Shown here: positions 48,701-62,569 of the stretch, piece after piece | Layout: the number at the start of each line of letters is the position of its first letter | Numbering within the stretch: the first letter of the stretch is position 1 | Assembly (NCBI GenBank): GCA_013400155.1 | Contig: VXBM01000136.1 | Coordinates: 792,906 to 856,905, forward strand | DNA: 64,000 nucleotides | Origin: Helopsaltes ochotensis | Taxonomy: Eukaryota > Chordata > Aves > Passeriformes > Locustellidae | Direction: 5' to 3' | Notes under the pieces: generated by a model | What the model was told of the DNA's origin: nothing | Seen by the model: only the letters and a program-made list of their open reading frames with translations | Database searches by the model: none | Translations under genes and position numbers: made by a program

Positions 48701-51396
48701 GTTGATCTGTTAAACATCAGTATTAAAACTTCAAGTGCAAGCTATTTCAAGTGTGGTGCTGTTGGTTGTGAGAGAAGGATGGTATTTATTTATTTTTATA
48801 ATACACCTGAATAGTTATATGAGCTGTGAGGTTATGTCATGATTTTCACAGACTAATAAATAATCACTCTTATAAGGTCAACAGTAGTTTTAATGCAAGG
48901 TTAATCCTTAGCTTCTGTTTCCTAATACTTCCAATGAATACTGTTCACTGAAGGCTGTAATATGTTACTAAATCCACAAGAAACAGAATTGCTTGGCAAA
49001 TTAAATGGGACAAAAGTAAGGTCTTGCTTTCTCTTGCTTGAATTCTACCTTCCTACCAGTGGCAGCCATATGCTAAAGGCAAAGCTGAAAATATGGTTAA
49101 TTACTCATTGCAAGGAGAATGGGATTTTATTTGTGTTTTTGAAGTACATCAGCTTTCTCTAAATCTGGTAAAAAATTTAACAGCATGGCATTACAACAGC
49201 AAATTGCTACGTTACGCTTTTAAAGTGAGCTTGCAACAAAGGTTTGATCTGAATTCAGAATGGTCAGGGCTCTTTCCCTTCTCTGTATTAAGGCTTGCAC
49301 TGTGCCATTGTTTCTCATACCAGCATTTCCCAAGAAGCTGAAAATTTTGTTTTGAGGTGCTTTGGAAATTACAGGACCTCAGTACTTGGGGTAGGAAGTA
49401 TGTTGGAGAAACACTAGATTTTAAAGATACCTGAAGTAAAAATATACCATCTTGGGTTGCCTTTTTATCTGGAGGGTCTCCTTGCATGGGCTTTGTGTGT
49501 TTTGAATTTTATCACTGTATTTGTAAGTATTAACTTCACTCTATAAATATTATTAGGCTGAAGGTTTGTACCTCAGCCCAGGCCACAGTTTTTTGGTTAA
49601 CATCAAATTCTGCAAAATTAATGTGTTAGTTTGATATCTTTTTTCCTGAAACTCTCTTTCGGTGATCTGTTCTGGTTTATGAGATGGAAAAACTCTCTGG
49701 CCTCATTCCGGCAGAATCTTTCAAGGATGTTTTACCCTGTGTGAGGTATTGCCCACTGCACTCAGTGGAAGTGTCCATATACTTATAGCAGCATGGAATT
49801 GTAACTGCCAGCTCTTTTTCGTTTAATTAGAATACTTTCTGTTTCTGACTGCTGGAGGGACTCATTCTCATACAAACATGAAGTTTTCATGTGTGGGAAC
49901 TTTGGACAACTGTTCCTGTTTAGGTAACAAAGGAATCCAAATAAGTTGAAGTTAAAAATACGTACAATACTGTATTAAATGAATACTAACATCTTACTCT
50001 TCATACTGGGAGCCATGGTTTAATGCTGAGAGCAGGGAAGTCACCTGGATGGGACTTTTTTTTACATATCTGATTCCAACCTACTGACAGTATGACCATC
50101 TACAAAAGATTTTAATTTTATCTTCCTCAGCCTTACCGGATTTTTTTCCTCTGCTCTCTGGCAAGATCTTTCTTGAGGCCTTGAATGTACTCGGTTAACC
50201 TTAAAGTCAGAGTTTTAAACACTACTGTATATTTTGTTGCTGTTGTGATGTCTTGTGCTTACACAAGCAAGTGCATTGCAATGTCTAGGGAAAAGGGTAT
50301 TTCAGAGGTGTGGAGGGTGATGGACAGGCTTTGTGCCCTGCTGAAGCAGTTAGCAATCTTGGAGCAAGGCTGGATGTTTCTTGTATTTTGGAAAATGTTC
50401 TGTCAAATTACTCATATTAGCTCAATGCAAGTTGTTTGAAGTGATTGAAGATAAGGTGAAATATTAAAAGAATGAAAACTTTTTTCAGGGCATGTACCCT
50501 TGAGACAGGCAGGTACTGTTAAATCTCCCTGAACATCAACATAGCAAGAACATGTAACCAGTGTTTAATGCCATCTATGTATCAGGCAATTGTGTTTTGG
50601 ACTAATGAATTTACACTGTACCATTATTTTTTTTTTTTTAATATCAATGATCTTGGTGAGGCTGGGTTCCTGCCAATGACCCTGCTTTTATGAAAACAGT
50701 CATTTTTAGAAAATGCATTTGTTTTTTCTACATAATAGCAATTTAAAAGGAAATCTGTATAATTGGAAAGCTTAGTTAGGAAGACTATATTAAATACAAA
50801 AAATGAGAGACAAAAATGTAATGTGAAAAGAGTTGTTAATACTTAGCAGGTGTAGTGAGATCTCTCTAAACTCTCTTCTGTTTCAATATAGTTTTTGTAT
50901 TCTTCTTGTCACTGTTCTATAAATGGTCACATAAATGTTGCCATTCATAGGCAGACCCTTGCTTGTTCCTTATGCCTTTATAAGCAGAGATACACAAATT
51001 TTTTTTATGTATGCATATATAATCATAGATTGAGTAATAACCTGGCTTCAATTTGTGCATGTACAGTGTTTGCATTGCACTTTAATTCATTGTGCTTCTA
51101 GGAAATGTTGAGCTTGAAACATGTTAGTTTACCAGTATAAACCTCCCTCATTTTTTTCCTCATGTTCTTGTTCTTAATTGGTACTTCTGATTTTTAGCTT
51201 TGCCACAGACTTCCTGTGTACTCTTGGAAAAATGGTTTACTACTACTCCATGTTTTGATGGGGGTCTGGAAAAATGTGGATCTGAGAAGCAAGAAAGTAT
51301 TTGATTATGTTTTCTCAAGTGAGATGGTTCCATAACAAATCTACCAAACAAGTCAGGCACAGCAACTTCTAGTGAACCCTAATTTGTAAGTACTTT

Positions 51397-51428
51397 AAAA
51401 AAAACCAAAAAAACCCCCCCAAAAAAAC
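51397..51428. repeat. A/C-rich low-complexity tract
   Basis: Alternating A and C homopolymers (aaaaaaaacc, aaaaaaaccccccc, aaaaaaac). Simple-sequence DNA. Confidence 0.8.
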
Positions 51429-54178
51429 GGGATGGAGGTGTCCTCACCAGTGGATCAGAGTATTTGTAAGAAACTGCACTTTGACTTTTTAGAGACAACC
51501 TCAGCAGCTGTTCAGGCAGCTGTCCAGTGTCTAAAACAGTAGAAGAAAATTCAAACTCAATGGCATCAATAACAAAACTTTTTATTGACTTCAGCAGGCC
51601 AAGATTTTACCCTGTCAGCTCTGTGCTACCCCTTTGAAAGGACAGCTCTCCACAAATGGATAAAGATGAGAATACAATCTTTGTATTAGGTCGTCTCTGC
51701 CTTTTATGTTCTCTTCAAGAACTGGTGTGAATGCATATTTGAGCATTCACCTTTAGTAAATATGTGAGAGAAACACACATGTGTGAGAAAAACTAAGCAT
51801 AAATGGCATTTCCTTGACATTCTCTTGGTTTTTTTTCACTGACAGGTAATTATACATGTGATACTTCTAGAATATTGATTTAAGCGCTGTCAATGCCAGC
51901 ACCTATGTTGTAATTTTTCCTGTTTCAAGATAGTTGGATATCTTCCCTCAGCTTCCAAGAACTATTCAATCTTCTCTAAGCACATCTTTTAAATAAAAAA
52001 TTCATGACTATTTTAAATTGTTTTAAGTGTTGAGAGAACAGAGAGCATGTTCTTATTGAATTCAGAAAAAGAAAAAAGAGTAATTTCAGGTCAAAGGTTC
52101 TCATGTTCAGTCCTCATTGCCAATTATCTACTTAGGTGAGGGTACATCACAAAAACTAAACAATTACATGTCATTGTATAATCCACATGTTTTTATTTAA
52201 GGCTGTCTTAGTAACCAAGTAACACACATGAGTAACATAAAATAGGGCAGATTTTTTATTCCAGTGGATTCATATCAGTTATTTTAGCTCTCTCACGAAA
52301 ATTCTCTGAATTGCCACTGACTTGAAGAGGGTTCTTGGACTTCTGGCCTTTGGGCCTTCAGATCTGCATGTTTTAAAGTGGAAAAGCATCTTGAAGCTTA
52401 TATATTGTATATCAAATCCTTGCAAAAACCAACAAACTTAAAAGGGCTTGACCTCATTTAGGGGATACAGTATTTCATCCATTCTGTATTCCATTTCTTT
52501 TTTCTTCCAACCAACTACTCTTAATATTCTTCTTACCTGAAAAAAGGAGAATTAACTTTATGGATCAGTAGAAGCATTTCAATAATAAGCAAGCGAATGT
52601 ATATTTATTCATATATACACACAGGCAGAAATTAAAGCACTTTTTTCCTATTAAAAGAGTGAGGATTTTTCTATTGCTACTGATAAAACATTTTGTGTTG
52701 TGCTGATTAATGTGAATCAAGATTCCATTTTTTCCTCAGAAGTTCATATCTATGAAATTAAAAATAACAAAAACCTGTCTTTTGGAAAGCAGATAGGGGT
52801 TAATGGGACTCCTTGTAAGGAATCAGTGAGATAAAGGAATTTCCAGGCATAGTTTGCACATAGCTTAATTTGTGACGCAGCCATAACTATAAAAGCAATA
52901 CTTATTACTGCGTTACAGAAGATGAACTTTTTAGTGCTTTACTTTAACAATTTTGAGTATCAGAATTAAAAACAAGCTTTGGGACAGCACTTTGTACTAG
53001 AAAATACTGTCTGTAGCCAGCTAGCACTTTAATTTTACTGGAATGTGAATCTTAAGCTGCAAGAGCTGTTCAGAAATTCTGCAGTTGCTGTTCACTAAAA
53101 TACATTGTAACTGCATTTACTTCAACCTAGATTCAGGAAACCATTCTGATGTGAGAAATCACTCAGGATTTTCTTTGGCCTTTATTTTAGACCTGACTGC
53201 TAACAAATAATTGTCCTAGTAGGCTTGGTGTCAATGTGTCCCTGGAAAACAGCTACAGGTATCAACTACAGTTGTCTGGGATAAAACATTTCAGGACCTT
53301 CCAAACCTCTTGGGAAAAAAAGGAACTGAGTGGGGAAAAAATCACAAATTCAATTTAATCACCTAATTATACAAATAAAAATATTTTTTATTTGCTGTTG
53401 CTTTATTTTGTTTGGTTTGTGTGTATATACACAGAAAACACACGTAAATATTATTCAAAAGAGGATCATATTTAAACTTATAAAATAGAAAGTATTTTTA
53501 GGTTGTATGTAGACTTGCATTTAAACATGGGCAGAGGTCATCTGGTTACAGCACAAGTAAGACAAATTTGATAATCTGTTCTAGAGAGCAATGTCATCTC
53601 AATAAAATAGCAATGGATAAACATTCAGAGTTGAGCAAAAATTGCTTCATGTGGAGCCTTTCAGCCTCATCCAAATCTCTTGGGTTTTCAAACTGTGTCA
53701 TGAGGGAAAAGATTTTGAGCTGATTTTTTGTTTGCTTGTTTTTTCCTGCTTCAAATTCAGACTGGAAATTGTACAAAAAATGTTCCTTATTGTGGCATTT
53801 TATCATTGATGCTTTACGTCTTGACTTGCAAACAAAAATAATTAGTGTGAAGAAAATATATTTAAGCCTTTTTAAATGCAAAATTCCAAGAGTTTTCCAA
53901 AGACCAAACCATTTGTTTCTGGTTTGGTCTGAGATTAAGTGAAATTATTTTTGTTTCAATTAAAGACGAGACTTTTATCAGTACAAGGCAGCTCTGAGAT
54001 AGATGAGTAATTGGTAGGGTTTGCCTGAGTGTTTTTAGTTGTCTGTTTGCATCTTTAGGAATTTATTTAGTGTTTAAAAAAACCCAGTACTACCAAGAAG
54101 TGCTAGAGGCTGAAATGCTCAGTGACGTGCAAAAAGCACATTTGCCTTGCGCGTTAAGCTCCGCTGTTCTTATGAGAT

Positions 54179-54229
54179 GTAACTTTTCATGGGCCGTAAC
54201 TTTTCATAGGCCATAGCTTTTCATAGGCC
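54179..54229. repeat. 17-bp minisatellite, 3 copies
   Basis: Three head-to-tail units: gtaacttttcatgggcc (54179-54195), gtaacttttcataggcc (54196-54212) and atagcttttcataggcc (54213-54229). Successive units differ by 1 and 2 bases. Confidence 0.92.
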
Positions 54230-54623
54230 TCTCACTGGCATTGCTACAGGGATAAATTGCCCATGGGATGAGCTGCAGTCACAGCTCCAGAGCTCCTCCC
54301 CTACAGACATCAGTCCTGGCTTGAAAAAAGTCATCACTGAGTCCCTGACCCCTGAAAGGCACAAGGGAGTCTCCATGTCGTGCACGGTCATCAGGCGTTT
54401 CTGCCCACAAGGAGCTGGCCGTGCCTGGCTCAGCATTTTTGCATAAACCAGCAAACAAACACAGATTTTTAAGAGCTTCCCATTACAGCACTCCAGGATG
54501 GAGTCTCTCTGGCTGTAGTTACTCAAACTTGTTTGCAATTTGTCTGGGTTTGGTTGAATTTTAAGCAGTTTATCAGCTTGGTTTTCCTTGTATTCTGACC
54601 AGACTGTTATTTCATTTAAAACA
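54230..54623. other. Unique noncoding DNA
   Basis: Slightly GC-richer sequence between the 17-bp minisatellite and a CR1 fragment. A minus-strand open frame at 54221-54538 partly overlaps the minisatellite and is unrecognised. Confidence 0.55.
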
Positions 54624-54702
54624 CGATCAGTGAATCATTTAGGTGGAAAAGACCATTAAATTCATAAAGTTCAACCATTAACCCAACACTGCAAGTCCAT
54701 CA
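54624..54702 (-). mobile_element. CR1 LINE, short 3' fragment, minus orientation
   Basis: The sequence 'gatcagtgaatcatttagg', 'ggaaaagaccattaaattc', 'aagttcaaccattaaccc' and 'aacactgcaagtccatcatc' is the reverse complement of a CR1 3' end (octamer tail, 'ggtc.tttcc', 'gttggac' region). Only about 80 bases are retained. The adjoining 'aatagtaagaaaatat' / 'aatgataagaaaataat' is a small imperfect direct repeat. Confidence 0.85.
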
Positions 54703-56559
54703 TCAATAGTAAGAAAATATCCTATCAATGATAAGAAAATAATAACAAGCAATGAGTAATTAATGCATTTTATATTTGCCTGTGGAAAAGTTGTAAATCT
54801 GTTCAGTTCTTTACACAAAGCAAAACATCTGTGAACTAATTGCTGACATTACAATTCAAAATCAGACTACAAATACCACCAAATTTCCAAGCTTTTCCTG
54901 ATCCAAATATCTTACACACAAAATCCTCAAAAAAAAAAAAAATATCTTTATGAGCCAAGCTACTCTAAGAACCTGCAAAGAAAGAGAAAATATACAACTA
55001 TATTAATTATTTGATTATCCCATTAAGCCACAACTTTTCACAGGATCAGAAACTTCAAGGCCAAAAAAGGACTTGCAGACCGGCAGGCCAATAAATATCG
55101 GGTTGCCACTACTTGCAACGTATTTTAATGTGACATTTACTCTTATAACCTGGCATTTTCTAACTACAGAATACTTAATAGGATTTTAAAGGGGAATTCA
55201 GGATACATGATTTGTTTATCAGCAAATTCCAAGAAAATTAATATTAACTCAAAAGTGCTGGGTGAAAAGGCAACTATAATTTTCTTCTAGTGGATGTTCT
55301 TTCTTCTGTATTCTAAAAGCCATGCAAAAACTGAGTAATAAAATTATGTAGGGGAAAAGAAAGAGGGGAGGGGGAAGAATATCACTTGCACTTTTGAATG
55401 TGGAAATGCCTAGATATTACCTGTTTGCACAAATACCTGTGGTGTTGTTCAGGTTCTCATTAAGGTCTCAGTATAGTGACCTGATTGAGAGCATGCTTTC
55501 ATAAACTGGAAGGAGAGAAAAATAATATGAATAAAAAGGGCATGTGAGGGGGAAGAGAAAATACAGCCCCAGAGCCTGGTTTAGCTGAAACCACACCATC
55601 CACAGATGGAATTACCCTTGGCTGGTTTTCTCATACCATCCTAGCCAGGGAGGAAAGCAGCGTTAAACCCAAACAAAAAGCTCTTCCAGGGGTGTGATAA
55701 GGCTATGCCTGCTCTTTTTGATATTGTTTCAAATCTCAAAACTGTTTTTCAGTTCCTAAAGTGAGCAGGGCTTAGTGATGAAAAGTGAAATTAAAGGCCT
55801 GAACAATGTGAGCTGTGAAATCAACTCTTTGCTCTTGATATGAGGGTGGCATTGGCATTAATACCTTCAATGCTGATAAACACTCCATGAAGCTCTGGAC
55901 CACAAATGAACCTAGATTTGTTTCAGTGTTCCTGCATATGCTTAGCCTGCTCTCCTCTCTGCTCTTGGACTGTGAAGAACTCATGGATATAAAGGCAAGG
56001 TGTAAAAGTAGCTGGTAGAAAAGTAACTACTGATTTTCAGTGCAGTTTTCCCATTTCACACTTCCCCACTTTCTCACAAGGTTTTCAGTGAGGCATCACT
56101 GAGGTGTCTATTGAAAGCCTCCTCACCTTCCTTATCACTTTAAAATACCTTCTTAATTTCAGTGTTTTCAAAATCAAATTTTACTCCTTTTTTCTCCAGT
56201 TCTTGTTTGCAATTTGCTTTCATAGATGTATATTGTATGTTAATTACTATATATGTTAGCTTATATACATAGATATTTTTTATGAAATAATCAGTCAGAA
56301 ATGGAATAATTTATGGCCTTGTACTGCAGTACATCTGCAAAATGATTACTAGGAAGGGCTAATTAGGTTTGGTAAGTCCTTTTTCTTCCAAAACAACTCT
56401 GGTCTTGCAAAAGTCTGAAAGAACAAGTTTTTGCTTGGTTTTAAGGCATCTGTATCATTTGCTTAGCACAGAAACCATGGTTGCAAAACCAATACAATAA
56501 AAGCCTAATTTTACTATATTCCTCTTCAGCATTTGTGCTCCTCAAGATATGAGGATTAT

Positions 56560-56960
56560 AGTCTCTGAATTATGTTCAATTGTCAAGAAAAAGATGTGGA
56601 ACCAGAGTAAGGAGAAATGGGAAAAGGTTCTGCAGCAGAATTGGTTGGTCAAAGGCAACAAGAAAGGAAATGTGGAAAGACATTTGCATGATTATTGAGT
56701 GGTGGCACACAGAGTGAAGACAGCTCTGAGGTTTGATGGCTGAAGTCACTGTAAGCTATGAAGGGCTGTCAAAATGGAGACAAATAACTTTTGAGTGATA
56801 CAAGGGAAAGGAGGAGCCCCAGGACAGATCCAGAAAACATAAAGTAGAAAAATCTGAGTGTAGGAAAGTCAGAGGAGGACAGAGAGGCCAAGAGCTAATG
56901 TGAAGAAAGGTGAGTAGGGAAGAGAGCTGGCTCACAGGGATATGGAGAGAAAAGAGGAGA
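56560..56960 (+). other. Purine-rich section with donor-like site
   Basis: The plus strand is strongly enriched in GAA/GGA/AGA motifs over about 400 bases, unlike its neighbours, and contains a consensus-like 5' splice donor 'aaaggtgagtagg' near 56905-56917. Exonic splicing enhancers have this composition, so an untranslated or long-noncoding exon is possible. No acceptor, coding frame or polyadenylation context confirms it. Confidence 0.2.
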
Positions 56961-59900
56961 GCATGATGCAGTGCTCTTCTAAGTAAGACTTTCAGGATTG
57001 CCTAATTAAATCAGTGGAGTTCTGATTTGAACCAGCTGAGGGTTTGGGTAACTTCTTCAGATTCTACCTCTTCAGTAGGAAAGACACTTGAGAGTGTGCA
57101 TCTATTTTACAAACAAAAAGGGAAATTCCAGTATTTCTAGAATAAATAAAGCCCACCTAAAACTTGCCAACATCAAGGCTTTTCTGTTCCCTACCCTGAG
57201 TGTAACTGCGCTGATGCTCAACCGCTTATGGAGGAATTATGCTTTGCAAAAATGTGTTGCACGGCTGTAAAGTTACAAAGTAATCTGATATTTCTAACAA
57301 AGTATTCAACTGTTAATAGTTCTGTACACATCATCACATATTTACCCAATGAAATAGGAATACTAAGAAAAATATTTTTTTCTGTGTAACAGAAATTAAG
57401 TTGAAATATACAGCTGGGCTTGTTAACAGTTTCTTAATTAAGAGGGGCAAAAATAATTAAAACACATTCTGCTTTCCATACGTAACTTACCAGAGGATAA
57501 TTCTATTTAAAAAAATACATTGTTGAGTTGTGCTTGTGCTTTGAAGCTACAGAAAGAAATGGAGTTCACATACCAGCCAGTTTCTGTCTCCAGCATATCA
57601 GCTCATAAAATTCCCTGCCTTTTTGCAGTAGTATTCTTTTTGCATTGTATTATTTAACTATTAGATTGAACAAGAGAAATTGGATGTTTCAGGTTAGATT
57701 TTTCCACACAAAAGACATGAAGCTAATTAATAAGTGCGTATCTAGAATCCTCCACAATATATAATCTACATTTACTGTCTTAAATGTCTTGTACGTAGAA
57801 ATTTTCCAAGTTCCTACTGATCCTTTGGTATGCCGAGCCAGTGTGTAGGTTCAGGCCTGTGTTCTCCCCTTGACTTCATGCACATAGTCCTGCACCCACT
57901 GTGACATGATGGGGACTTCAGTGCAACTTTTTACATTTAGGCAGGAACTTTTGCCCTGCATGTGCTTTAAAGAAGGGTTTATCCATCTGTTTGGAATACA
58001 TAATTCAGTAAATGTGATGCAGTCCCTGTTTTTAGTGGCTTTCAAGATGCAAAGTGCCTCTTCCTTCTTACTCACAGAATTTGTATATATGTAATAGGTC
58101 AGGTTATCACAGTAATTTAGATAGTCTCCTGAGATTTTTCAGAACCATCTATCCATCCCAACCTACTTAGATGGTCTGATGCACATATTTGGAAATTCTA
58201 ATGGCATTTGTATACCAATATCATCATGGGTTCACAAGAGATGAAGATGATGTCTGGATCTGAGCATCTGCAGGAATAAAGTGAAGCATTGGGTGGTCTA
58301 CTTGAGCTTGGACAGTAGCTTGAGAAAGCTGTAGTAATAAAAGGATGAAGGTGGAGCTGTTGATGGTCTAATCTTAAGTTTTCCACAATGTATTTGTGAA
58401 AAATCAGTCTTTGGTTTGAAATGGTTTAAAAATCATGATTCTTGTTGTTATGGAGATCTGCTAAAACACCATTTGACATACCAAATGTTGGTCATAAGAC
58501 GGAATTGGGCTAATAGCATAATTTTTGTCTTACACTTTCTGTTTTCCCCAAATCTTTTTTTTTTTTTTTGCAACTACAATCCCATAAAAGAGCTTTCTTC
58601 ACTTGAAAAAGATTTAGGTGCCCATCATTGCCACTTTAGACATATTTTTTCCATCAAGTGCAACCTTTTCAGTGAAGTCCAGAGACACCCTAGCTGTTCA
58701 TCAGGAGACACAGACAAAAAGTACCACTTCACTGAACTGCAGCCAATAAAGGGACAGAGCTTGAGTTACCACAGGCAAATACTGTGTCTGCAGATGAGTG
58801 ATCTTGCAGTAAGCTTAAAATTATTTTTCCTCTTCTCCTGTCAACCTTCCTGGGATGGTTGGTTTAGTGTTTGCTCTAAAATATTACACTGGGTAGAGAT
58901 TTAACATGACATACCATCATATTTCATTTCAATCTGGGCCCATTTCTGGTTTTAATCACACCATTGTGTTACATACGTGAGTGAATTTCTGGAAGTACTG
59001 GAACTCTGACTCTGAAAAGGTATAGAATAATGCATCTTGGCAATGCTGATATTTTGGTCTGTTCTTTTACACCGTGGTTTTTTTTATTTCATTTTTAAAA
59101 ATTACAAAAATCAAGGAGGAGTCTGTGTCTTAGGATTCAAGTTGGAACAGGCTTTGCTGGGTTTTTGGTTTTTGTCCAGTGAGCCATAGGAGAAGCTAAA
59201 CTGATATAGAAATTATTGGGTATCTTAAGGAACAATAAATAAACAACATGTCATCTTAATGCTCTTACCTATTTTTGCAGAGAAATTATTACTAATGTGT
59301 AAGTATTAGTTCTCCTATTGCCTGATTAAGGAGTTTATAACATTATAGTGAGATGACAGGCTGCTAGTTACTTCATTCCCAGTGAAATATAGCCTGATAT
59401 TCAAAACCAGAGGCCTGTGTTTGCCAGGTCTTGCTCTATAGGAGAGATCCTAATCTCAGTAAGATAAACTGCTTAAATAAAAGTTGATGAAAGAACAGTC
59501 CAAAGACTGGATTATGCTCTAACAGTTTTACAGTGCTTTGCTTTAGCACAATTCTGTGCTTGTGTCCTTAGGGAAGTCTAAACTATTCAGTGTTTACAGA
59601 ATTGTATTAATCTTGATTTTTGCCAAGTTAATTTCTGTTCAGTATTTGTATATTCATTTTTTATTTTGTACTGGGAAGGAATTATGGGGAAAGGGTTAAG
59701 AGCATGCTTGCTCTTCATCTGTTTTAAATCCATAAATGTGAGCCCCTGTGCCGTTTCTAGGTTTCAGATTACACTCTGTGATTTATAGGGAAAGGCTGTT
59801 CTCCACAAGTTGAAATCCCATGTGTTTCCCCACCATTGTAAAATAACAAATCCTGGAGAATGCTTCCAGTTGCAAAAATTGCAGTATTGAGCTACATTTG

Positions 59901-60927
59901 TAACTGCCTTTTTTCCCTGAAGTGATGGCTTTGACAAGGGAAGTGAAGTCCCCTTGTCCTAATGCCATCTTTAAACGTTTGCCGTGCTTTTCAGTGCAGC
60001 TTGCACAAACCACAGCAACACCCTCGCGTTTGCAGTCTTCTATCAGTTTATTTTTGGAGGCTACACCCACTAAAAAGTGCAGCTGTGAGAACACACTTGT
60101 ATCGCTGTGTATAAGTAACATCCAGAGCCCCTGCAGAGATGGCAGGCCAGGAGCCAAGGTGACCTAACAGTCCATCAGCTCCCAGTCCCTTCTGTTGTCC
60201 CATGGTAAAAATGAGAGCAGAGTTTGGCTTCATGTATTTCAGTGGATTTCTGGGGGAATGGTGGAGGGTTTGGAAACAGTTTGTCTTCAGAATTCAGTGC
60301 TTAGAAAGAGCTTCACAGCAGCAGCTTCCACCTTCCTCTTTTCATTTCTGAGGAGCAGGAGAATTTGCCAATCACCTCTGTAATAAAAAAATCACATGGA
60401 AAGTGTTAGGATTTCTGAAATCACTGATTTTGGTAATTATTTAAATGTTGCTATTCACACCAATGGCCTTTTCCTTTCAGGTGTTTTTCCTACTGTAATT
60501 CCAGTCTCTGCAACAGGAGACCTGCTTCATTTTTTTCAGTCACAACCGTGCAATGACCTTGTGTGTTGAACAGCTGAGATACTCTCTCAATTTTGCCTTG
60601 GTAATTGAATTTATGAAGATGTATAAGTGACTCTAACCTCTTGCCCGAGGTTGGTTTTACAAATAAGAGACAATGTTTTTACATCTATTCACCATTATTG
60701 AAAATACACATATCACTGAGATGTGGGATAAAAGTGAAGAGGGTTCTGCCTAAAGTCATTGTGTGAGGTTTAAGTAGCACAATATTGCTTTGACCTTTCA
60801 TGGATCCGTATGAACTGCGTCAGTAGCTGACCCAATGAAAGCTTATTTCTTTTGTCTCAAAACAAAAGGTTAAATGGGATGGCAGCAGTAGTACCACAAG
60901 ATGAGTCCTAATTAAGATGTGAGATAC

Positions 60928-61000
60928 AGCATATGTTAAATTAGCATATGTTATGTAGAGTAGAAGCAAATAATTGAGAATAGAAACAAATAGTTGAGAA
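60928..61000. repeat. Two adjacent small tandem duplications
   Basis: agcatatgtta occurs at 60928-60938 and 60943-60953 (15-bp period). Just downstream, a 20-bp unit occurs at 60961-60980 and 60981-61000 with two differences. Confidence 0.85.
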
Positions 61001-62569
61001 ATCTCAATGGGTTACATAATTTTTGTGCTTTTACAGCCCATATTCAGCATTAGGTATTTTTGTGTACAGGTTGTATCTGAGGTGCATTCTGAGCAATGCA
61101 ATTTAAGCCAAATATAAAAGTCAAACTCAGCCTTGAGTTTGCAGGGGCCTTGCAGTTTCCTACAATGAACACAGCAAAAAGCTACTGTGTAGTGTGAGCA
61201 ACTTCTCGAGCATAATGAGGTAGTGTAACGTCAGCCAGTTAAATATTCAAAGGTTACTGTAAGTTTAATAGGCAAACAATAGAGAGGCAAGTAGCCAGAG
61301 GAAATATGGTTATTTCTTCCTAGTGCCTCTGAATGTAGCTCTGCATTTCCTTGTATAATTCAGAGCTATAAATGAAAAGCTCTGCAAAAAAATTTATTTT
61401 TAATCTGAAAAGATGGCTTTTAACCAGAGGAGGCAAAATAATAATGCCCGTGGCTTCCTGTGTGCACTGAACAAAAACCTCCGTTGTGTTCTGAATTCAG
61501 CTTCTTTAGAAAAGGAGTTTCATGTGTCAGACTGTGTCTTTAAGAGTGCTGTACATTATTATTTACTTATCTGGGATCTCTTTTGTGTCTCTTTACTTTC
61601 AAATTGCTTGGCCTTGAAACCGTGTGAAAAAGCAACAACCTTCTAACTCAGTAAGGTGCAGAGTGAAGAGCTGAATAAATGTTGATTTGATATGGACATC
61701 AATATCAATTAGTATTTGATAATGACGTCACCAAAGCTGGTAACAATTTTGATTCTGACAAAATGGGAACTGGCTTGTATATTTTTCCTGCTTTCTTTAT
61801 GTGGTTTTTTGGTCCTGTCCAAAGATAATTTTGTCTTCCTATTTTTTTGCCCATATTCTTTGTGCAGCTCTTCATGCCCTAGTAACTGGCATGAGTTAAA
61901 ATGGAATTGTGAAAATATACAGCAAAGACGATTGAGGATGTACAAGAAATCTCTTGCTATTGCCTGATTTCCATACAATCTGTCCTTGTAAGGGTGTGTT
62001 CTTAGCTACCATCACTGTGAGCAGACCACAGAGGAAATACCTGTTGCTACATCTCTTTGCCCCATCATGCCATTAGTTCTGAAGACCTACACCTGATCTT
62101 CATTCTAGCTTCAACAATTTGTCTTGGTTCTAGACATACAGCATGTTGGACCATTTCCCCATGGAAAGTTGAACAAATTTAAGTGTGACGCTCCAAAATC
62201 CTATGCTGCTTAGCTATTCTGGACCATCTTAGGTCTAGCTGGAAAGTATTTTTTGTTTGTTGTTGTTTAAAATGTCAAAATCACCCCCAAAGGAGATGTT
62301 ATTTCTTCAACTTGTGCTTCTTTGTATGTCTGCTAAAAATCTGGAAGCCAAATCAAGCTAAGTCAGAATATCTGTAGAGAAAAGAGGATTGCTCTAACGT
62401 CATGAAAGGATTTCTTAGTTAAACTCATGACTTTTGAGAAGGGAGACATGAAAGCTGCTGTAGAATGAAATACAAATCCATTAAAAGATGACTGTGGTTT
62501 TAAAATTACATATTTTAAATAAAAAAGAGCAACCACATATCGTGGGATAATTAGTGGGGGAAGAAGAGT

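Larger units (their letters stand above)
45796..54178. other. Unique noncoding DNA
   Basis: No gene recognised over about 8.4 kb. Contents include a short tandem repeat at 47847-47883, an A/C-rich tract at 51397-51428, low-complexity T/G sequence at about 47035-47072 and a T run at 50629-50639. All open frames are below 100 codons. Confidence 0.6.

Noticed and set aside
58416..58904. Longest open frame, 162 codons, plus strand
   Set aside because: TTG start, runs through a T homopolymer (FFFF), no recognised family, no exon signals; a frame this long is expected by chance in a 64-kb AT-rich window.
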